DNA of 10,437 nucleotides from an uncultured Mediterranea sp. (GTDB lineage Bacteria > Bacteroidota > Bacteroidia > Bacteroidales > Bacteroidaceae): contig CAMGAL010000045.1 of assembly GCA_946007445.1 (NCBI GenBank), positions 1 through 10,437 on the forward strand, in the 5' to 3' direction. The translations under genes were made by a program, and so were the position numbers. The notes under the pieces were generated by a model. That model was not told the origin of the DNA. It saw nothing but the letters and a program-made list of their open reading frames with translations, and made no database searches. The first letter of the stretch is position 1. The number at the start of each line of letters is the position of its first letter. This document shows positions 6,298 through 10,437 of the stretch, piece after piece.

Positions 6298-6335
6298 CCG
6301 CAAGAAAACCTATTATTCTATAATATTTAGAAACA

Positions 6336-7805
6336 ATGATTACATTTACTATCTGCCTGTTGGCTCTTGTGATAGGCTATTTCGTCTATGGCCGTCTGGT
6401 GGAGCGCATCTTTGGCCCCGATGACCGCCGTACACCGGCTTTGGTGCGTCCCGATGGGGTGGACTTTATCCCCTTGCCCACATGGAAAATTTTCATGATC
6501 CAGTTCCTCAATATTGCAGGGCTGGGACCCATTTTCGGTGCCATCATGGGTGCCAAGTTCGGTACGGCTTCTTATCTGTGGATTGTGTTGGGCAGCATCT
6601 TTGCCGGTGCCACGCACGACTATCTGGCAGGTATGCTGTCGCTGCGGCATGAGGGCGAGAGTCTGCCCGAAATCATCGGTCGCTATCTGGGTCTGACCAC
6701 CAAGCAGGTGATGCGTGGCTTCACCGTGTTGCTGATGGTGTTGGTCGGTGCCGTATTTGTGGCTGGTCCGGCCGGTCTGCTGGCTAAGCTGACCCCCGAC
6801 TCTCTGGACATGACATTCTGGATAGTGGTCATCTTTCTGTACTACATCTTTGCCACGCTCCTGCCGGTCGACAAGATTATCGGCAAGGTCTATCCGCTCT
6901 TTGCCATCGCCTTGCTTTTCATGGCAGTGGGCATCCTGGTGATGCTCTACGTGCACCATCCGGTGCTACCTGAGTTCTGGGACGGGCTCTCCAATACCCA
7001 CCCCAAGGCCGGGTCGCTCCCCATCTTCCCCATCATGTTTGTCAGCATTGCCTGTGGAGCCATCAGTGGTTTCCATGCCACGCAGAGCCCCTTGATGGCC
7101 CGATGCATGACCAGCGAGCGCCATGCACGCCCTATCTTCTACGGCGCCATGGTGACCGAGGGTATTGTTGCCTTGATTTGGGCCGCAGCAGCTACCTGCT
7201 TCTTTGGTGAGCATGGTATCGTGGATGAAGCTACGGGTAAGAATTTCTCAGGTGCCATGGTGGCAACGGCTATCTCACGGAGTTGGTTGGGTCCTGTGGG
7301 CGGTGTGCTGGCCATTCTCGGCATTGTGGCCGCACCGATAACCAGTGGCGATACGGCGCTTCGTTCGGCCCGTTTGATTCTGGCGGACTTCTTCCACATA
7401 GCGCAACGTTCCATCAGCAAGCGACTGCTGCTCTGCATTCCTCTCTTCTTGGTCACCATGGGCTTGCTCATCTTCAGTTTGAGCGACGCCCAGGGGTTCA
7501 AGATTATCTGGCGCTACTTTGCCTGGGCCAATCAGACGCTGGCCACCATCACCCTATGGGCGCTCACCGCATGGCTGGTCAAGCGAAAAGGTGGTTCCTC
7601 TTGGACGCCGTGGATTACGTTGATACCTGCCCTCTTCATGACTGCAGTTTGCACGTCGTATATCTGCGTAGCTCCTGAAGGCTTTGGCCAGCTGGGCGTT
7701 TCTCTAAGTGCTGCACCCCAGGTAGCTCTCGTCGTATTGCTTGTCGCTCTCTTCCTCTATGTACGGTGGCTGAAGAAACAAAAGCAGCTACGACGTGATG
7801 AATAG
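6336..7805 (+). CDS. cstA: CstA-family carbon starvation protein / pyruvate-type transporter
   Basis: A 489-residue polytopic inner-membrane protein of the CstA family. E. coli members CstA and BtsT are pyruvate/peptide-related symporters of about 700 residues; this is the shorter form, lacking the extended C-terminal part. Family-specific stretches are clear: QFLNIAGLGPIFGAIMGAKF (56-75), the GATHDYLAGMLSLRHEG segment (91-107), SGFHATQSPLMARCM (244-258), APITSGDTALRSARLILAD (333-351) and WRYFAWANQTLA (392-403). About twelve or more hydrophobic helices span the whole length. ATG 6336 is the natural start, 38 bases after a -7 promoter box, and the protein begins straight into its first membrane helix. 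It is divergent from the ModF-like operon and 128 bases upstream of the small OMP gene, with no obvious terminator between them. The substrate in this organism is probably pyruvate or another small carbon compound (inference from family). No histidine-kinase/regulator pair is present nearby. Confidence 0.93.
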   Translation: MITFTICLLALVIGYFVYGRLVERIFGPDDRRTPALVRPDGVDFIPLPTWKIFMIQFLNIAGLGPIFGAIMGAKFGTASYLWIVLGSIFAGATHDYLAGMLSLRHEGESLPEIIGRYLGLTTKQVMRGFTVLLMVLVGAVFVAGPAGLLAKLTPDSLDMTFWIVVIFLYYIFATLLPVDKIIGKVYPLFAIALLFMAVGILVMLYVHHPVLPEFWDGLSNTHPKAGSLPIFPIMFVSIACGAISGFHATQSPLMARCMTSERHARPIFYGAMVTEGIVALIWAAAATCFFGEHGIVDEATGKNFSGAMVATAISRSWLGPVGGVLAILGIVAAPITSGDTALRSARLILADFFHIAQRSISKRLLLCIPLFLVTMGLLIFSLSDAQGFKIIWRYFAWANQTLATITLWALTAWLVKRKGGSSWTPWITLIPALFMTAVCTSYICVAPEGFGQLGVSLSAAPQVALVVLLVALFLYVRWLKKQKQLRRDE

Positions 7806-7885
7806 TACACAGAAGGAAGGGGGGGCTCAAGTCTCAACCTTTGCGTGTAGAAGATATGGGACAAAGAGGATTTCTGCACGAAGTA

Positions 7886-7893
7886 TATATTTG
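7886..7893 (+). promoter_or_regulatory. Possible -7 promoter element for the small OMP gene
   Basis: TATATTTG matches TAnnTTTG and lies 40 bases upstream of ATG 7934, the same distance seen for other promoters here. No good -33 box is seen. A second, imperfect candidate is AACCTTTG at 7836-7843. The region is A/T-rich, so a chance match is possible. Confidence 0.4.
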
Positions 7894-7933
7894 AACAAGC
7901 GAAACTTAACTAACATATTAACAGATTTACACA

Positions 7934-8431
7934 ATGAGAAAGATTGCATTATTGATTTGCCTGTTGGTGGTCACAGTAGCTGCCCAGGCTCAGTTCGAGA
8001 AAGGTAAATGGTTCGTCAACCCTTCGGTTTCGGGATTGGCGCTGAGTCATGATACGGAGAGTGGCAAGACCACTTTTGGTTTGGAGGCCCAGGGGGGTGC
8101 GTTCCTGATGGACAACCTTGCCCTGTTGATTGATCTGGCTGGTGCTTGGAACGCCTATGGTAGCGATGTGGATATCTACAGCGCTGGTGTGGGGTGCCGC
8201 TACTACTTCGATAAGGTAGGTGTCTATGTAGGTGCCAACTTGGGTGCGAACCGCTACGAGGTGAACCATGATGGGGATAACGATGGTCGTACCCTCTGTC
8301 GCTTTGGCCTGGAGGCAGGTTATGCCTTCTTCCTCTCGCGTAATGTGACCATCGAACCTGCTGCTTACTGGAACGTGGATAAAGATCGCTCGCAGTATGG
8401 ACTCAAGGTTGGCTTCGGATTCTACTTTTAA
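7934..8431 (+). CDS. Small outer-membrane beta-barrel protein (OmpX/OmpW-like)
   Basis: A 165-residue exported protein. A type I signal peptide is evident: MRK, a hydrophobic core (4-16), then AQA at 17-19 with cleavage before Q20. The mature part of about 146 residues alternates hydrophobic and polar residues in short strands joined by polar turns (for example DTESGKTTFGLEAQGGAFL at 40-58, KVGVYVGANLGANRYEV at 94-110, SQYGLKVGFGFYF at 153-165) and ends in the terminal aromatic Phe recognised by the BAM assembly machinery. That suggests an 8-stranded porin-like barrel of the outer-membrane beta-barrel family; specific function is unknown. ATG 7934 directly precedes the signal peptide. The gene lies 128 bases after cstA and 38 bases before the ABC-F gene, so readthrough into the ABC-F gene is likely. 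The acidic loop HDGDNDGRT (112-120) could bind a divalent cation, though this is speculative. Confidence 0.88.
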   Translation: MRKIALLICLLVVTVAAQAQFEKGKWFVNPSVSGLALSHDTESGKTTFGLEAQGGAFLMDNLALLIDLAGAWNAYGSDVDIYSAGVGCRYYFDKVGVYVGANLGANRYEVNHDGDNDGRTLCRFGLEAGYAFFLSRNVTIEPAAYWNVDKDRSQYGLKVGFGFYF

Positions 8432-8469
8432 ATTCATCAACCAAACATCATCAAAATCGTTACTCCGCA

Positions 8470-10434
8470 ATGATCTCTGTCGAAGGACTCAAGGTTGAAT
8501 TTAACGCCACTCCGCTGTTTGAGGAGGTGTCATACGTCATTAATAAGAAAGACCGTATTGCCCTGGTAGGCAAGAATGGTGCTGGTAAATCCACTATGCT
8601 CAAGATTCTTGCCGGATTGCAGCAGCCCACGGATGGTGTGGTGGCCGTGCCGCGCGACTGCACTATCGGCTACCTGCCCCAGGTGATGAAGCTGGCCGAC
8701 AGCCGCACCGTGATGCAGGAGGCGGAGCTGGCCTTTGAGCATATTTTCGAGATGCAGGCTGAGTTGGAGCGCATGAATCAGCAGTTGGCTGAACGTACCG
8801 ACTACGAGAGTGAAGCGTATCAGCAGCTCATCGAGCGCTTCACACACCTCAACGAACATTTTCTCTTGATGGGCGGTACGAACTACCGTGCTGAGCTGGA
8901 GCGTACATTGCAGGGACTCGGCTTCAGTCGCAGTGACTTTGATCGACCTACCAGTGAGTTTTCAGGTGGATGGCGCATGCGCATTGAGCTGGCTAAGCTG
9001 CTGCTGCGCAAGCCCGATGTGCTGCTGCTCGACGAGCCTACTAACCACCTCGATATTGAGAGTATCCAGTGGCTCGAACAGTTCCTTGCCACCAAGGCCA
9101 ATGCTGTGGTGCTGGTCAGCCACGACCGTGCCTTCCTCAACAACGTCACCAACCGTACGATTGAAATATCCTGTGGACGCATCTACGACTACAAGGTGAA
9201 GTATGACGAGTTTGTCATCCTGCGCCGTGAGCGCCGTGAGCAGCAGCTCCGTGCATTTGAGAACCAGCAGAAACAGATTGAAGATACTGAGGCCTTTATT
9301 GAGCGATTCAGATACAAGGCCACTAAGGCCGTGCAGGTACAGAGCCGCATCAAACAGCTCGAAAAGATTGAACGTATTGAGGTGGATGAGGAGGACAACT
9401 CCGCTCTCCGCCTTAAGTTTGTTTGCTCCTCGCGGAGTGGAAACTACCCTGTGATATGCGATGAGGTACGGAAGGCGTATGGCGAACATGTTGTGTTCGA
9501 CCATGTCAATCTCACTATTCGTCGTGGCGAGAAAGTGGCCTTTGTGGGTAAGAATGGTGAGGGTAAGTCCACTCTGGTTAAGTGTATCATGGGTCAGGTA
9601 AACGACTATACCGGTCGGCTTACCCTGGGCCATCAGGTACAGATTGGATATTTTGCCCAGAATCAGGCGCAGCTGCTCGATGACAACCTGACGGTGTTCG
9701 ACACCATCGACCGAGTGGCCGTGGGGGATATTCGGCTCAAAATACGCGACATTCTGGGTGCCTTCATGTTTGGTGGCGAGGCCTCGGAGAAGAAGGTCAA
9801 GGTACTGAGCGGTGGCGAACGAACCCGTTTGGCCATGATAAAGCTGCTGCTTGAACCGGTCAACTTCCTTATCCTCGACGAACCGACCAACCATCTTGAT
9901 ATGCGTTCAAAGGATATTCTCAAGGAGGCGATACGTGATTTCGATGGCACCGTCATCGTTGTAAGCCACGACCGTGACTTCCTCGATGGACTGGTTAGCA
10001 AGGTCTATGAGTTTGGCGGTGGCCGTGTGGTGGAGCATCTTGGCGGTATCTACGATTTCCTTCAGAAAAAGCAGCTTGAGACCCTGTCCGAACTGCAGCG
10101 TACCCCTTCACTTTCCGCCTCTTCGACCACAGCCTCAGCAACTCCTTCCAGCCTTGCCAATGCTGCTGATGTCCCTTCAGCCGGAAAGCTAAGTTACGAG
10201 GAACAGAAGGAACTCAATAAGCGCATCAAGAAGGCCGAGCGCCGCGTGGCAGAGTGTGAGCAGAGTATCACCGATACAGAGGCTGCCATCGCCATCATTG
10301 AAGAGCAGATGGCAACCCCAGAGGGTGCCTCCGACATGGCTCTCTACGAGAAGCACCGTAAGCTCAAGGAACAGCTCGACCAAACCATGACCGAATGGGA
10401 GGCCGCTTCGATGGAACTGGAATCTCTGAAGTGA
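8470..10434 (+). CDS. ABC-F family ATPase (ribosome-associated translation factor type)
   Basis: A complete 654-residue soluble protein with two ABC ATPase domains and no membrane segments, the ABC-F layout (Uup/YheS/EttA group), whose members act at the ribosomal E site to relieve stalled translation or give antibiotic protection. Domain 1: Walker A GKNGAGKST (34-42), signature FSGGW (164-168), Walker B with DEP around E189, switch H218. Domain 2: Walker A GKNGEGKST (360-368), signature LSGGE (446-450), Walker B with E471, switch H500. Both halves have intact catalytic Glu and His. The arm between them (about 240-315) is the charged alpha-helical P-site tRNA-interaction motif. Residues 545-572 are a low-complexity Ser/Thr/Ala linker leading to a C-terminal charged coiled coil (about 575-654), as in Uup or YheS. 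ATG 8470 starts the canonical N-terminal beta strand. It follows the OMP gene by 38 bases with no promoter of its own visible. It more likely serves housekeeping than resistance, but sequence alone cannot tell. Confidence 0.93.
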   Translation: MISVEGLKVEFNATPLFEEVSYVINKKDRIALVGKNGAGKSTMLKILAGLQQPTDGVVAVPRDCTIGYLPQVMKLADSRTVMQEAELAFEHIFEMQAELERMNQQLAERTDYESEAYQQLIERFTHLNEHFLLMGGTNYRAELERTLQGLGFSRSDFDRPTSEFSGGWRMRIELAKLLLRKPDVLLLDEPTNHLDIESIQWLEQFLATKANAVVLVSHDRAFLNNVTNRTIEISCGRIYDYKVKYDEFVILRRERREQQLRAFENQQKQIEDTEAFIERFRYKATKAVQVQSRIKQLEKIERIEVDEEDNSALRLKFVCSSRSGNYPVICDEVRKAYGEHVVFDHVNLTIRRGEKVAFVGKNGEGKSTLVKCIMGQVNDYTGRLTLGHQVQIGYFAQNQAQLLDDNLTVFDTIDRVAVGDIRLKIRDILGAFMFGGEASEKKVKVLSGGERTRLAMIKLLLEPVNFLILDEPTNHLDMRSKDILKEAIRDFDGTVIVVSHDRDFLDGLVSKVYEFGGGRVVEHLGGIYDFLQKKQLETLSELQRTPSLSASSTTASATPSSLANAADVPSAGKLSYEEQKELNKRIKKAERRVAECEQSITDTEAAIAIIEEQMATPEGASDMALYEKHRKLKEQLDQTMTEWEAASMELESLK

Positions 10435-10437
10435 ATT

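Noticed and set aside
7806..7933. Terminator or small RNA between cstA and the OMP gene
   Set aside because: A G-run (about 7818-7825) is present but no paired stem with a T tract; only a possible -7 box is supported.
8470..10434. Antibiotic-resistance ABC-F determinant
   Set aside because: Domain layout with a C-terminal coiled coil fits the Uup/YheS housekeeping type, and there are no mobile-element signs nearby.

Overview
The window looks like chromosomal DNA of a Bacteroidales bacterium, probably Bacteroidaceae (Bacteroides or Phocaeicola-like). The evidence is repeated promoter cores of the Bacteroides -7 type (TAnnTTTG) just upstream of genes, the absence of clear Shine-Dalgarno sequences, and protein families typical of the group: a short CstA, a small OmpX-type barrel, an LTA-synthase-like sulfatase and an ABC-F factor. 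I see no rRNA, tRNA, insertion sequence, CRISPR array or phage gene. Coding density is high and the longest stretch without a gene is under 160 bases.

Layout: (1) bases 1-842, minus strand, a YeiH-family membrane protein cut by the left edge; (2) 927-1268, minus strand, a small XRE-type repressor-like protein; (3) 1269-1416, a divergent control region with a good plus-strand promoter and two perfect 13-bp direct repeats, one overlapping the -33 element; (4) 1417-2019, plus strand, an unrecognised 200-residue membrane-anchored protein that this promoter should drive; (5) 2142-6208, a minus-strand three-gene run in transcription order ModF-like double ATPase, LTA-synthase/phosphotransferase-like membrane enzyme, PAP2 lipid phosphatase; (6) 6209-6335, a divergent promoter region; (7) 6336-7805, plus strand, a CstA-family transporter; (8) 7934-8431, a small outer-membrane beta-barrel; (9) 8470-10434, an ABC-F ATPase ending just before the right edge.

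Functionally, most of the window is ordinary core-type gene content. The coherent unit is the minus-strand run, where a membrane enzyme of the alkaline phosphatase superfamily is followed by a PAP2 phosphatase, suggesting handling of lipid-linked phosphate groups in the envelope (inference). The most interesting details are the putative regulator/operator/target trio around 1.3 kb, a 10-base poly(A) tract directly after the start codon of the LTA-synthase-like gene, and a ModF-like protein whose first ATPase half lacks two catalytic residues. I do not see convincing evidence for a wholly new multi-gene system.
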